DNA of 64,000 bases from an uncultured Alistipes sp. (GCA_948736885.1 CAPXWY010000002.1:69621-133620); one strand, 5' to 3'; positions 45,928 to 55,440 are shown, counted from the first letter of the stretch. Numbers and translations: made by a program. The notes: generated by a model from the letters alone, not told the origin.

Positions 45928-46163
45928 GATGCTGGACGCAGCGCACGGAGAAAGCGTAGCTGCGATTATTCCCCGACAAGGGGAGTACGTCGACACCATG
46001 GAAGTGGAAACCTGCCGCGTTGTGCGAAGTCGGCAGATTGGAAGATGACGACCACAGCAGGCTCTCGTCTCCGATACATGCCAAGGCTCCCGTCGTTTTG
46101 ACGCGGTAGCCCGCAGCAGGCGCTGTTAAGCAATCGCTATGGGGAATGCGGCGGAGAGAGAAC
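45928..46163 (-). repeat. FISUMP/lectin-like variable cassette, copy V2
   Basis: On the minus strand an open frame reads RRIPHSDC..APAAGYR, then a core containing LLWSSSS, then FSVRCVQH. This is the C-terminal pattern of the FISUMP (TIGR02145) / C-type-lectin-like domain. The ends match copies V3 (60779) and V1 (63533) almost base for base, while the roughly 45-codon core does not. No complete gene surrounds it. The frame runs to 45890 within the GTGAAAAG-type repeat. Confidence 0.6.
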
Positions 46164-46211
46164 AAAACAGAATTCACAATTTAAAATTCACAATGCACAA
46201 TTAAGAAATAA

Positions 46212-46294
46212 TTTGTCATTCTGAGGAGCATAGCGACGAAGAATCTGTATGCTGACGATACAGATGTTTGACTGCACTGCGTTTGTTGTTCTCC
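46212..46294. repeat. Dispersed palindromic repeat (SERS-type), copy 3
   Basis: Begins TTTGTCATTCTGAGGAGCAT and contains the perfect hairpin ATCTGTAT-GCTGACG-ATACAGAT, shared with the copy at 61156-61334. It continues into TTTGACTGCACTGCGTTTG, which is the reverse complement of part of that copy. Confidence 0.7.
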
Positions 46295-46377
46295 TCCTTG
46301 CTCGGCAAAAGCGGAATCAAACCCTCGAAGAGGGATTAATTGTGCATTGTGAATTTTGCATTCTGAATTGTTCTCGG

Positions 46378-46560
46378 CTCCGCGGCAGACTGGAATATGC
46401 AACTGGCGGCAACGCGGAAAGGATGGAGGGAAAAGATGTTCGGGGCGACCGCAGCTTGCAGAGATAAATACCGGCTTTAGCCGTGCGAGCCGAAGCCCCG
46501 CCCTGCGGAGGCTCGCAACACTCGCTCCGCGGACTTCGGCACGAGAACATTTGTGCTACC
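46378..46560. repeat. Repeat block A, copy 1 (183 bp)
   Basis: About 95% identical to 61394-61575. Both copies are followed, after a differing stretch of 98-122 bp, by an identical 32-base segment (46683-46714 and 61674-61705) containing ATTACGCCGCCAGCGGACTG. Not coding as far as I can tell. Confidence 0.85.
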
Positions 46561-46884
46561 GGTCGACCGCGTCGGACAAAAAGCCGGTGCCGGTATCTCT
46601 GCCGAACAAAAACCGTAAGCCGACTGCGGCTCGCGTGCAACGCTACGCACCCTAAACAACTATTTCCTTACATAACCCTCCTGCGCCATTACGCCGCCAG
46701 CGGACTGCTGAATCCGCCTTGCCGCACCGGTGCAAATCATGACCTGCACCGTTCCGGGCATCGACAGCTTGTGAACGGGCCCTCGTCCGGGAGAAAAAAC
46801 CGAGCAAAACGCCATTAAGAACTTAGGACCCGGATTCTTCGATCCCGTACAGAAGAAACGGCAACGGAGAGTCCGTCACCGCTG

Positions 46885-47352
46885 TTATTTATGTTCGGCT
46901 TCAAGCCTCAGAAGCGCCTCCTTGACCGGCAGTCCGGCAGCGTAACCGACCAAAGCGCCGGATGCACCGACGACACGGTGACAAGGGACGACTATGCCGA
47001 TAGGATTGCGGTTGTTGGCCATGCCGACGGCCCGCGATGCCCGGGGACGGCCGATGCGTGCGGCGATCTCCCCATAGGTACAAGTCCGACCGTAAGGAAT
47101 CTCGCGCAGAGCAGCCCACACCTCCTGCTGAAAAGGGGTGCCTTGCGGAGCGAGCGGCAAGGTGAACTCGCGCCGGCGGCCGTCGAAATACTCGCGCAGC
47201 TCCGCCACCGCCTGCCGAAGCACGGGCGGCCACGTCTCCGCAGAATCGAACGGAACGCCGAAACTGCCGAAACGGAGAGCGGTCACGGCGTTGTCGCAGA
47301 CCGTGACCGAGAGAGCTCCGACCGGAGAACGAAACCAGCAGACGTGCTCCAT
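46885..47352 (-). CDS. ogt: Methylated-DNA--protein-cysteine methyltransferase
   Basis: Repairs O6-methylguanine by transferring the methyl group irreversibly to its own cysteine, seen in IVVPCHRVVGASGALVGYA. The 155-residue protein also has the DNA-binding helix region GEIAARIGRPRASRAVGMANNRNP (split motif). It starts 1 bp after the DPP4 gene, so it shares a transcript with two unrelated-looking genes. Confidence 0.94.
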   Translation of the reverse strand: MEHVCWFRSPVGALSVTVCDNAVTALRFGSFGVPFDSAETWPPVLRQAVAELREYFDGRRREFTLPLAPQGTPFQQEVWAALREIPYGRTCTYGEIAARIGRPRASRAVGMANNRNPIGIVVPCHRVVGASGALVGYAAGLPVKEALLRLEAEHK

Positions 47353-47353
47353 C

Positions 47354-49483
47354 CTACAGGTGTTCGAGCGTGTAGTCGATCATCTTCTGCCGCACGTTGC
47401 GCGTGTCGTCGGGCAGCATGGAGTGGTTCTGATCGGGATAGACCATCATGTCGTAGCGTTTGCCGGCCCGGTTGAGCGCCCGGGCGAACTCGGCCGTATG
47501 CTGGAAATGGACGTTGTCGTCGGCCATGCCGTGGATCAGCAGCAGCCGGGTGCGCCGGTCGTCGAGCAGCCGCGCGAAGCGGATCGGCGCATTGTCATCG
47601 TAGCCGGCAGCGTTGTACTGCGGCAGGTTGTTGTAGATCTCGGTGTAGATGGTATCGTAGTAGCGCCACGACGTGACGGGGGCCACGGCAATGGCCATCT
47701 TGAAAAGCCCGAGCCCCTTCAGAGCACAGCTCGCGGCCATGAACCCGCCGAACGACCACCCGTAGATGCCGATGCGCCCGGCGTCGACCCACGGCTGCGC
47801 GGCCATGTGGCGGGCGAACGACAACTGGTCCTCGACCTCCAGGGCTCCCAGCCGGCCGTAGGTCTGTTTCTTGAACTTCTCGCCGCGGAATCCGGTGCCG
47901 CGGCCGTCGGTCGCCGCAACGATGTAGCCCTTGTCGACCAGCGCATCCTCCCAGTCGAGCGACCAGCGGTCGGCGACGGTCTGCGAACCGGGGCCGGAAT
48001 ACTGGGTGAGGAGCACAGGGTAGCGCTTCGAGGGGTCGAAGTCGCGCGGACGCACCATGTAGGCATTGAGCGTGTCGCCGCGCTCGGTGACGAACGTGAA
48101 GAACTCCTTGACCGGACGGCCCGAAGCCGCCAGCTCGCGCTCGAGTTCGGTGCTGACGGCCAGCGTACGCACGGGGCGCCCCTCGCCGGTACATATCTCG
48201 ACGCGGTTGGGCGCGGCGGCCGACGAAAAGGTGGCGATGTAATATTTCATCCCCTTGCCGGGAACGATGGTGTAGTAGCCCTCGCCCGCAGTGAGGCGGC
48301 GCTTGTCCTTGCCGTTGAGCGCCACGCTGTAGAGGTTGCGCCGCAGGGGCGACGTCTCGGTGGAGAGGAACCACACGCGCTTGGGAGTGACGCCGACGAC
48401 CTCGGTGACTTCCCAGTCGCCTTTGGTGACCTGGGCCAGCGGACCGCTGCGGATGCTGTAGAGATAGAGGTGCATGAACCCGGTGAGGCTCTCCTGGCGG
48501 ACCAGGAACCGGTCCTTGTCGATGAAGGTGACGGTGCTGTCGTCGACGCGCTCGACATACTGCTGCGAACGCTCCTCGTAGATGGTGCGCTGGGCGCCGT
48601 GAGGCTCGCAGAGGATCACTTCGAAGGTGTTCTGCCGGCGGTTGATGCGGTGGTACCACAGGCGCCCGTCGGGCGTGAAGCCGATGCGGGGAAGGTACTG
48701 ATCGGTCTCGGCGCCGGTGTCGATGCGCTCGGTCCGGCCCGAATCGAGGTCGACGACGAAGAGCTGCACGACGGAATTGGGATCGCCGGCTTTGGGATAC
48801 TTGAACGAAAAGGCCTCGTTGTAAAGCTGGCCGTCGAAACGCATCATCTGCATCATGGGCACGTTGCGCTCGTCGAAACGCAGGTAGGCGATGCGGCGGC
48901 TGTCGGGCGAAAAGGCGTAGGCCCGCGTGATGCCGAACTCCTCCTCGTAGACCCAGTCGGTGGTGCCGTTGATGACGGCATTCCACTCGCCGTCGGACGT
49001 GAGACGCCGCGTACGGCCCGATGCTATGTCAAAAAGATAGAGGTCGTTATGGTCGGAATAGAGGATCGACGAACCGTCGGGCGAAAAGGAGGCGTCGCGC
49101 GGAGCCCGGGCCTCGGAAAGAACGGGGCGGCAGGCGCTGCCCTCGACCAGCCGGTAGCCGGTAGTGTAGGAGTGGCGGTAGATGGGTTTGCGACCCGATG
49201 CGACGAGGATGCGCCGCTCGTCGGGCGAAAAGGCGTAGTCGGTGATTTTCAGACCGGCCGCAGCAGCGGGAAGCAGCTTCCGTCCGGGGGCCTCGCCTGC
49301 GTAGGCGTAGCAAACGATGTTGTTGTCCTCCAGGACCGTATAATGTTCGCCGTCGTTCATCGAACGGATGCCGGCGACGCGCGCATTCATGGCGCGCAGG
49401 CGGGCGATTTCGGCATATTCGTTCTGTGCGGCGGCCGGAGCGGCGCAGGCCACGGCCCAAAGGAGAAGAAAGAACTTTTTCAA
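47354..49483 (-). CDS. Dipeptidyl peptidase IV (S9B family)
   Basis: 709 residues with a signal peptide (about 1-19). An eight-bladed DPPIV N-terminal propeller contains DWVYEEEFG, the Glu-Glu segment that binds the substrate N-terminus. The hydrolase domain has nucleophile GWSFGGFMA, Asp in HGMADDNVHF and His in DQNHSM. It releases X-Pro dipeptides and complements the DPP11-like enzyme and prolyl oligopeptidase. Its ATG overlaps the stop of the upstream gene by 4 bp. Confidence 0.95.
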   Translation of the reverse strand: MKKFFLLLWAVACAAPAAAQNEYAEIARLRAMNARVAGIRSMNDGEHYTVLEDNNIVCYAYAGEAPGRKLLPAAAAGLKITDYAFSPDERRILVASGRKPIYRHSYTTGYRLVEGSACRPVLSEARAPRDASFSPDGSSILYSDHNDLYLFDIASGRTRRLTSDGEWNAVINGTTDWVYEEEFGITRAYAFSPDSRRIAYLRFDERNVPMMQMMRFDGQLYNEAFSFKYPKAGDPNSVVQLFVVDLDSGRTERIDTGAETDQYLPRIGFTPDGRLWYHRINRRQNTFEVILCEPHGAQRTIYEERSQQYVERVDDSTVTFIDKDRFLVRQESLTGFMHLYLYSIRSGPLAQVTKGDWEVTEVVGVTPKRVWFLSTETSPLRRNLYSVALNGKDKRRLTAGEGYYTIVPGKGMKYYIATFSSAAAPNRVEICTGEGRPVRTLAVSTELERELAASGRPVKEFFTFVTERGDTLNAYMVRPRDFDPSKRYPVLLTQYSGPGSQTVADRWSLDWEDALVDKGYIVAATDGRGTGFRGEKFKKQTYGRLGALEVEDQLSFARHMAAQPWVDAGRIGIYGWSFGGFMAASCALKGLGLFKMAIAVAPVTSWRYYDTIYTEIYNNLPQYNAAGYDDNAPIRFARLLDDRRTRLLLIHGMADDNVHFQHTAEFARALNRAGKRYDMMVYPDQNHSMLPDDTRNVRQKMIDYTLEHL

Positions 49484-50190
49484 GGCTGCATGTCGGTTGT
49501 GTCGAAGTCGTAGCCCAGCCGTTTGCCGGTCACGAACTTCGAATTGTCCATCTTGGTGTTGAACTGGTCGACCGTGACGCGGGCGAAGGTCTCGTAGGGC
49601 GGCGTGAGGAGGTCGAAATCGAGCGCGTGGGCGATGGATTCCTCCAGGATGGAGACCAGCGCGCGACGGTCGATTTCGGCGGTGCCGAAATCGGCGGCCC
49701 GGACCGAAATCAAGCCCTTGCCCTCGACGAAATAACGACGCTCGCGGTTGATGAACAAGCGCCCGATGAGGTAGCCCTCGTCGGCATTGCGGTTGAACTT
49801 GAACGAATCGGAGAGGAAGTTATAGATGTTGACCATGCCGCAATAGGCGTTCTGGGCATCGGCGGCAACGTAGGGCGTCCGCCGCACGGGGTGCTGCCCG
49901 TCGAAGTCGAAGACATCGGTGTGCATCTGGAAGATGAGGATGTCGCTGGCCACCTGCAGCTGGGTCTCGAACTTGCCGCGGTCGCGGTACTCGATCCGCA
50001 CGCGGCGGTCGAGCTTGCCGTCGAGGGCGTCGTCGAATTCCGACGCCATTTCGAAAAGCACCTCCTTCAACAGGTTGAAGGCGGCGAAAGTGTTGTCGAA
50101 GACCTGCTGTTTGAGGCTCGACTTGCGGACCACGGTTTCGAGAATCCGCGCACGGAGCGGAGGGGTTTCCATGAATTCGGAATTAGACAT
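49480..50190 (-). CDS. Conserved hypothetical protein, Bacteroidota type
   Basis: 236 residues, no signal peptide and no membrane segment. It is mixed helix and strand, with features such as FNLLKEVLFEMASEFDDAL and FIQMHTDVFDFDG-like segments and a C-terminal DFDTTDMQP. I do not recognise a domain. The coupled overlap with the DPP4 gene means co-translation. A role with that peptidase is not implied by the sequence, since this protein appears cytoplasmic. Confidence 0.8.
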   Translation of the reverse strand: MSNSEFMETPPLRARILETVVRKSSLKQQVFDNTFAAFNLLKEVLFEMASEFDDALDGKLDRRVRIEYRDRGKFETQLQVASDILIFQMHTDVFDFDGQHPVRRTPYVAADAQNAYCGMVNIYNFLSDSFKFNRNADEGYLIGRLFINRERRYFVEGKGLISVRAADFGTAEIDRRALVSILEESIAHALDFDLLTPPYETFARVTVDQFNTKMDNSKFVTGKRLGYDFDTTDMQP

Positions 50191-50273
50191 TCATAAACTT
50201 GCGGCGGGTCCGGAAGGATTGCGGAAGCGGAACGACCGCGCATTCCCGATACGGACTGCGACCTGAAAAAGCG

Positions 50274-51272
50274 TTATTTGATCCGCAGCTCCTGGCCGGC
50301 CGCGAGCACAGCGCCCGACTTCAAGCCGTTGAGCTTCTCCAGCGAGCGGGTGCGGATGCCGTAGGACTGGGCCACGGAAGCCGCGGTTTCGCCCTGGCGG
50401 CAGAGGTGGTGGCGGGCATTGCCGTCCCAGGCCTTCTTCTTACGCTCGATGAAGACCACTTCGCCGTGGGCCGGACGCGTGCGGCGGCCCTTCACGTCGT
50501 TGAACTTGCGCAGGTTGCCCGCCGAAAGCCGGAACTTGCTGCCGATGTTCTCGTAGGAGTCGTCCTCCTTGGCCAGCACGTAGTGCACGCCGTTGGTCGT
50601 GTAGACGTTGTAACCCTCGTGCGAATTGATCGTCACCCGGTAGTTGTCGGGGTCGATCAGATAGCCGCCGATGGCCAGGCTGCTCTGCGAGGAACTCCGC
50701 GAACTCTCCTCCAGGGTCTTGCCCTTGCTGGCGGCGTAAAGCCGCTCGCCGTCGGTGGGCGAATCGAGCAGGTGGAGGTTGTAGTACTCGATGATGCGGA
50801 TCAGACGCTGCGCATAGTCGGGCGCCGTGGCGTAGCCGGCAGCCTTCAGACCGCGCGCCCAGCTCTTGTAGTCGGTCGACGGATAGGCGAAAAGCGAGTC
50901 GTAGCGGGGCTGCGTGTCGAGAAATACGGCATGGTCATGATACGACGCCTCGACCGATTCGTAGGCGCGGAAACACTCGTCCTTCTCGTCGTCGTCGTGA
51001 TAGACCCTGGGGCCGGTCCAGTTCTTCTTGCACTTGATGCCGAAATGGTTGTTCGACTCGAGCGAAAGACGGCTGTTGCCGCTGTCCGACTCGAGGATGC
51101 CCTGCGCCATGGTGATGCTGGCCGGAATGCCGTAGCGCTCCATCTGGGCCACGGCGATGGACTTGTAACGCTCGATATACTCCTCGCGCGAGATGCGCGT
51201 CTGCGCAGCGGCCGAACAGATACCCGCCAGGGCGATCGCGCCCGCAAGTATTGCTTTTCTTGAAAAAATCAT
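50274..51272 (-). CDS. Secreted glucosaminidase-domain protein with C-terminal LysM-like repeat
   Basis: 332 residues with a signal peptide (about 1-23). A FlgJ/GH73-type glucosaminidase domain (about 25-170) has AQGILESDSGNS with the catalytic Glu, NNHFGIKCKKNW, and YHDHAVFLDTQPRYDSLF. The C-terminal part has a LysM-like motif (HHLCRQGETAASVAQSYGI, LEKLNGLKSG) for peptidoglycan binding. It likely cuts the glycan backbone during growth or division. A TACCTTTG -7 box lies at 51305-51298. Confidence 0.92.
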   Translation of the reverse strand: MIFSRKAILAGAIALAGICSAAAQTRISREEYIERYKSIAVAQMERYGIPASITMAQGILESDSGNSRLSLESNNHFGIKCKKNWTGPRVYHDDDEKDECFRAYESVEASYHDHAVFLDTQPRYDSLFAYPSTDYKSWARGLKAAGYATAPDYAQRLIRIIEYYNLHLLDSPTDGERLYAASKGKTLEESSRSSSQSSLAIGGYLIDPDNYRVTINSHEGYNVYTTNGVHYVLAKEDDSYENIGSKFRLSAGNLRKFNDVKGRRTRPAHGEVVFIERKKKAWDGNARHHLCRQGETAASVAQSYGIRTRSLEKLNGLKSGAVLAAGQELRIK

Positions 51273-51346
51273 TATCTTTGTTTTAAGTTAGGCCCAACAA
51301 AGGTATAACAATCCGACGAAATAACCATATCCAAACCGACCGAAAT

Positions 51347-51949
51347 ATGTTCACCCCAAACGCCAACGCTGTTTTCAACCGTTCGATCGACGACTACCAC
51401 CGCACGGACGACGTGGACCGTCCCGTCGAAAATCCCTATCCGGCGGAGTCGCTCGACCACCTGCTCTATCTGAAGAACTGGATCGACACGGTCCAGTGGC
51501 ACCTCGAGGACATCATCCGCAATCCGGAGATCGATCCCGCAGAGGCATTGGCGATCAAGCGGCGCATCGACCGCTCGAACCAGGAGCGCACCGACATGGT
51601 GGAATACATCGACTCGTGGCTGCTGGAGAAATACAAGGACACGGCCGTGGCTCCCGACGCCCGCCTCAACACCGAGACGCCGGCCTGGGCCATCGACAGG
51701 CTCTCGATCCTGGCCCTGAAGATCTACCACATGAAGCAGGAGACCCTCCGCACCGACGTCGGCGACGCCCACCGCGCCGCCTGCCGGGCGAAGCTGGAGG
51801 TGCTCGAAACCCAGCAGGCCGACCTGTCGCAGGCGATCGAGGAGCTGCTCGAAGACATCGAAGCGGGCCGCAAGTACATGAAGACCTACAAACAGATGAA
51901 GATGTACAACGACCCGGCGCTCAATCCGGTGCTCTATGGCAAAAAATAA
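51347..51949 (+). CDS. DUF4254 domain-containing protein
   Basis: 200 residues, almost all helical and highly charged, with no signal peptide. The arrangement of Leu, Asp and Arg around DHLLYLKNWIDTVQWHLED and SNQERTDMVEYIDSW matches DUF4254. Its last 14 bp overlap the glycosyltransferase gene, the usual arrangement for this family. Function unknown; the coupling suggests it serves the same glycan pathway. Confidence 0.82.
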   Translation: MFTPNANAVFNRSIDDYHRTDDVDRPVENPYPAESLDHLLYLKNWIDTVQWHLEDIIRNPEIDPAEALAIKRRIDRSNQERTDMVEYIDSWLLEKYKDTAVAPDARLNTETPAWAIDRLSILALKIYHMKQETLRTDVGDAHRAACRAKLEVLETQQADLSQAIEELLEDIEAGRKYMKTYKQMKMYNDPALNPVLYGKK

Positions 51950-52973
51950 GACGCTGCCCCGGCACCTGCTGGTGTTCCGCACCTCGGCCATGGGCGATGT
52001 GGCCATGCTGCCGCATGCCCTGCGCGCCCTGCGCACGGCATATCCCGACCTGCGGATCACGGTGGCGACGCAGCGGATCTTCCGGCCTCTGTTCGAAGAG
52101 CTGGGCGTCGATTTCCTGGAAGTCGACATCAGGGGACGCCACCATTCGCTGGCCGGCATGCTGCGGCTGGCCGGCGAAGCCCGCCGGACGGGGGTCGACG
52201 CCGTGGCCGACGTCCACGGTGTGATGCGCTCCGCAATATTCCGCCACCGGATGCGCCTCTACGGCATCCCGACGGCCCACATCGACAAGGAACACACCCG
52301 CAAACGGCGCTTCATCCGCCAGGGCGGGTCCTGCGCGGCCCCTCTGCGCCACACGGTGCTGCGCTACTGCGACGTCTTCCGCCGCCTCGGATTCGAATTC
52401 GACGACCCGATGCCGGCCCTTCGCACCGAGCGCCCCAATCCGATGGGCGACAGCCCCAAAAACGGCCGCTGGGTGGGTTTCGCGCCTTTCTCGGCCCAGC
52501 GGGGCAAGACCTATCCGGAAGATCTGGCGCGCGAAGCCGTAAGGTTGCTCGCGAAGCGCTGCGAGCGGCTTTTCGTTCATGGCGGAGGAGGATCCGAAGC
52601 CGACTTCGCCCGCGAGATGGAACAGACCTACCCCAACGTGACGGCCCTCTGCGGCCGAGCGGGGCTGGCCGAAGAGACCGACCTGATCGCCCATCTCGAC
52701 TGCGTGGTCTCGATGGATTCGCTGGTCATGCACCTGGCGGCGCTGACGGCCACGCCCGCCGTGTCGGTATGGGGCGCCACGCACCCCGGACTGGGATTTT
52801 TGGGCTGGGGCAGCGATCCGAAACTCGTTCTGCAGGCCGACATGCCGTGCCGCCCCTGCTCGGTCTTCGGGGCCAAACCGTGCCGCTACGGCGACTACCG
52901 TTGTCTGCGCGCGGTCACTCCGCAGATGATCGCCGACAAGGTGGAGGAAGTGCTGGCAACGCCCGGCTCATAA
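51936..52973 (+). CDS. Glycosyltransferase family 9 (heptosyltransferase-like)
   Basis: 345 residues of GT-B fold. The N-terminus reads LVFRTSAMGDVAM, typical of ADP-heptose:LPS transferases. The C-terminal donor domain has FAPFSAQRGKTYP, DCVVSMDSLVMHLAALT and SVWGATHPGLGF. It probably adds a sugar to the lipopolysaccharide core. It may act with LpxB, encoded elsewhere in the window, in lipopolysaccharide assembly. Confidence 0.9.
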   Translation: MAKNKTLPRHLLVFRTSAMGDVAMLPHALRALRTAYPDLRITVATQRIFRPLFEELGVDFLEVDIRGRHHSLAGMLRLAGEARRTGVDAVADVHGVMRSAIFRHRMRLYGIPTAHIDKEHTRKRRFIRQGGSCAAPLRHTVLRYCDVFRRLGFEFDDPMPALRTERPNPMGDSPKNGRWVGFAPFSAQRGKTYPEDLAREAVRLLAKRCERLFVHGGGGSEADFAREMEQTYPNVTALCGRAGLAEETDLIAHLDCVVSMDSLVMHLAALTATPAVSVWGATHPGLGFLGWGSDPKLVLQADMPCRPCSVFGAKPCRYGDYRCLRAVTPQMIADKVEEVLATPGS

Positions 52974-53095
52974 GACCAAGGGGCGCGCAGACAATTGCGC
53001 ATCTACGCCGAACCGGGCATCTTCGTTGCCCCGGACGCGGCCATTCCTTGAAAATGACCATATCGCGGCAAAAACACCGGCAGCCACCGAACATA

Positions 53096-53135
53096 AAAAT
53101 GGCGGGCATTGCAATTTTGCAATGCCCGCCATTTT
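53096..53135. terminator. Bidirectional terminator between GT9 and NfnB genes
   Basis: Perfect 19-base arms AAAATGGCGGGCATTGCAA / TTGCAATGCCCGCCATTTT with a 2-base centre, between convergent genes. The A/T ends give U-runs in both directions. Confidence 0.9.
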
Positions 53136-53149
53136 GAAGAAAGAGGAAG

Positions 53150-54544
53150 CTATTCGGCGAATTTCCTCCGAACATATTCGTCGATCGCCTTGGCGGCGGT
53201 ACGCCCGGCGCCCATGGCAAGGATAACGGTGGCGGCACCCGTCACGGCATCGCCGCCGGCGAAGACGCCCTCGCGCGACGTGACGCCCGCGGCATCGGCC
53301 GTGATGCACCCGCGGCGGTCGGTCTCCAGTCCGGCCGTCGTAGCGGCCAGCAGCGGATTGGGCGAAGTACCCAAAGCCATGATGACCACGTCGCACCCGA
53401 TCTCGAACTCCGACCCGGCCTTGACCACCGGCGAACGGCGGCCGCTGGCATCGGGCTCGCCCAACTCCATCTCCACGCAACGCACGCCGCGCACCCAACC
53501 GTCGTCGGTGCCCAGCACCTCCACGGGATTGGTCAGCATCCGAAAGCGGATGCCCTCCTCCTTGGCGTGATGCACCTCCTCGGCGCGCGCGGGAAGCTCG
53601 GCTTCGCCGCGGCGGTAGACGATCGTCGCCTCGGCACCCAGTCGGCGGGCCGTGCGCACGGCATCCATGGCCACGTTGCCGCCGCCGACCACCACCACGC
53701 TACGGCCCACGTAGATGGGCGTGTCGGACTCCTCGTCGTAGGCCCGCATCAGATTGGCGCGCGTGAGGAACTCGTTGGCCGAGACCACGCCGTTGAGATT
53801 CTCGCCGGGAATGCCCATGAAACGGGGCAGACCGGCACCCGAACCGATGAAGACGGCGTCGTAGCCCTCCTCGTCGAGCAACGAATCGATGGTCACGGTA
53901 CGTCCCACGATGACGTCGGTCTCGATCTCGACACCCAGGCGGCGCACCTCGTCGATCTCGCGCGCCACGATCGTCTCCTTGGGCAGGCGGAACTCGGGAA
54001 TGCCGTAGACAAGCACCCCGCCGACCTTGTGCAGCGCCTCGAAAATCTTCACGCCGTAGCCCATCTTGGCCAGGTCGCTGGCGCAGGCCAGACCTGCGGG
54101 GCCGCTGCCGATGACGGCTACCCGGCGGCCGTTGCGCGCCACAGGCTCGGCGGCGGCAGAGGAGTGCGCCAGTTTCCAGTCGCCGACGAAGCGCTCCAGC
54201 TTGCCGATAGCCACCGGCTCGCCCTTGATGCCGAGGATGCAAGCACCCTCGCACTGGGTCTCCTGCGGGCAGACGCGACCGCAGACCGAAGGCAGCGAAC
54301 TGTCGCGCGCGATGACGGCGGCAGCACCGGCCGGATCGCCCCGGTGCAGGGCGGCGATGAACTCGGGAATCCGGACACCGACGGGACAGGCCGCCACGCA
54401 ACGCGGATTCTTGCAGTTGAGACAACGCGACGCCTCGAGGGTCGCCTCGTCGAGATTGTAGCCGAAGCACACCTCCTCGAAATTGGTGGCCCGGCGAGCA
54501 GGATCCTGCTCGCGCACGGGAACGCGCGGAATTTTGTTTGCCAT
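53150..54544 (-). CDS. nfnB: NADPH-dependent oxidoreductase, glutamate-synthase small-subunit type / NfnB-like
   Basis: 464 residues. N-terminal Fe-S motif CLNCKNPRCVAACPV (about residues 40-54) and a second cysteine set CGRVCPQETQCEGAC. An FAD loop VIGSGPAGLACAS and an NADPH loop VVGGGNVAMDA follow. Annotated widely as gltA or GltD. Since its neighbour 3 bp upstream is the NfnA-type subunit and no large GltB subunit is present, electron-bifurcating NADH-dependent ferredoxin:NADP oxidoreductase is the better reading. Confidence 0.88.
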   Translation of the reverse strand: MANKIPRVPVREQDPARRATNFEEVCFGYNLDEATLEASRCLNCKNPRCVAACPVGVRIPEFIAALHRGDPAGAAAVIARDSSLPSVCGRVCPQETQCEGACILGIKGEPVAIGKLERFVGDWKLAHSSAAAEPVARNGRRVAVIGSGPAGLACASDLAKMGYGVKIFEALHKVGGVLVYGIPEFRLPKETIVAREIDEVRRLGVEIETDVIVGRTVTIDSLLDEEGYDAVFIGSGAGLPRFMGIPGENLNGVVSANEFLTRANLMRAYDEESDTPIYVGRSVVVVGGGNVAMDAVRTARRLGAEATIVYRRGEAELPARAEEVHHAKEEGIRFRMLTNPVEVLGTDDGWVRGVRCVEMELGEPDASGRRSPVVKAGSEFEIGCDVVIMALGTSPNPLLAATTAGLETDRRGCITADAAGVTSREGVFAGGDAVTGAATVILAMGAGRTAAKAIDEYVRRKFAE

Positions 54545-54547
54545 AGC

Positions 54548-55429
54548 TTACTTGTCCAATCCGATTCTACATTGGTGACCCGCCGCACGCTCGGCGGCGA
54601 TGGCCGCGGCGCGCTGCTCCTGCGTACGATACATACCCTGACGGCGCATCGCCTCGTCGAAGTCGACCTGGTGGGCGTCGAACTCGGGTCCGTCGACGCA
54701 GGTGAAGCGCGTGCGTCCGCCCACGCTCACGCGGCAGGCGCCGCACATGCCCGTGCCGTCGACCATCAGGGCATTGAGCGACACGGTGGTCTTGAGTGCG
54801 TATTTCGCGGTCGTCAGCGCCACGAACTTCATCATGATCATGGGGCCGATGGCCACGCACTCGTCGTAGCGGCAGCCCTGGGCGATCAACTGCTCGAACA
54901 GCTGGGTGACCAGCCCCTTGAAACCCTCGGAACCGTCGTCGGTGGCAATGTAGAGGTGCTCGGCCACGGCCCGCATCTCGTCGGTGTAGATCAACATCTC
55001 CTTGTTCTTGGCACCGATGATGACATCGGCCCCGACACCGTGCTCGTGCAGCCATTTGACCTGAGGATAGACGGGAGCCGTGCCGACGCCTCCTCCGATG
55101 AAAAGATAGCGGCGGCCGCGCAGCTCCTCGGGCGACATCCGCACGAACTCCGACGGATGGCCGAGCGGTCCGGCGAAATCGGCGAGGGCATCGCCGACCT
55201 CCAGGGCGCAGATCTTGCGCGTCGAAACGCCGATGGTCTGCGTGACGATGGTCACGCTGCCGGCCTCAGCGTCGAAGTCGGCGATCGTGAGGGGCACGCG
55301 CTCGCCGCACTCGTCGGCGCGTACGATGACGAACTGTCCGGGCAAGGCCGCCCGGGCGACGCGGGGCGCCCCGACTTTCATAAGCCAGATGCCCGGAGCC
55401 AGGCACCGTTTTTCGAGAATGGGAAACAT
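54548..55429 (-). CDS. nfnA: NfnA-like ferredoxin--NADP reductase subunit (sulfide dehydrogenase beta type)
   Basis: 293 residues. A ferredoxin-reductase-like FAD domain (about 1-95) is followed by an NAD-binding domain with FIGGGVGTAPVYPQ, and a [2Fe-2S] site MCGACRVSVGG...FTCVDGPEFD, diagnostic of NfnA/SudB. It forms a pair with the next gene. Together they would balance NADH, NADPH and ferredoxin pools in an anaerobe. Activity is inferred from family. Confidence 0.9.
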   Translation of the reverse strand: MFPILEKRCLAPGIWLMKVGAPRVARAALPGQFVIVRADECGERVPLTIADFDAEAGSVTIVTQTIGVSTRKICALEVGDALADFAGPLGHPSEFVRMSPEELRGRRYLFIGGGVGTAPVYPQVKWLHEHGVGADVIIGAKNKEMLIYTDEMRAVAEHLYIATDDGSEGFKGLVTQLFEQLIAQGCRYDECVAIGPMIMMKFVALTTAKYALKTTVSLNALMVDGTGMCGACRVSVGGRTRFTCVDGPEFDAHQVDFDEAMRRQGMYRTQEQRAAAIAAERAAGHQCRIGLDK

Positions 55430-55440
55430 ATCGTTCGGGA

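Noticed and set aside
46317..46640. Small proteins with AQMFSCRSPRSECCEPPQGGA at 46.4 and 61.5 kb
   Set aside because: Both are the complement of repeat block A. The similarity is nucleotide-level repeat identity, frames end differently, and there is no start signal or domain.
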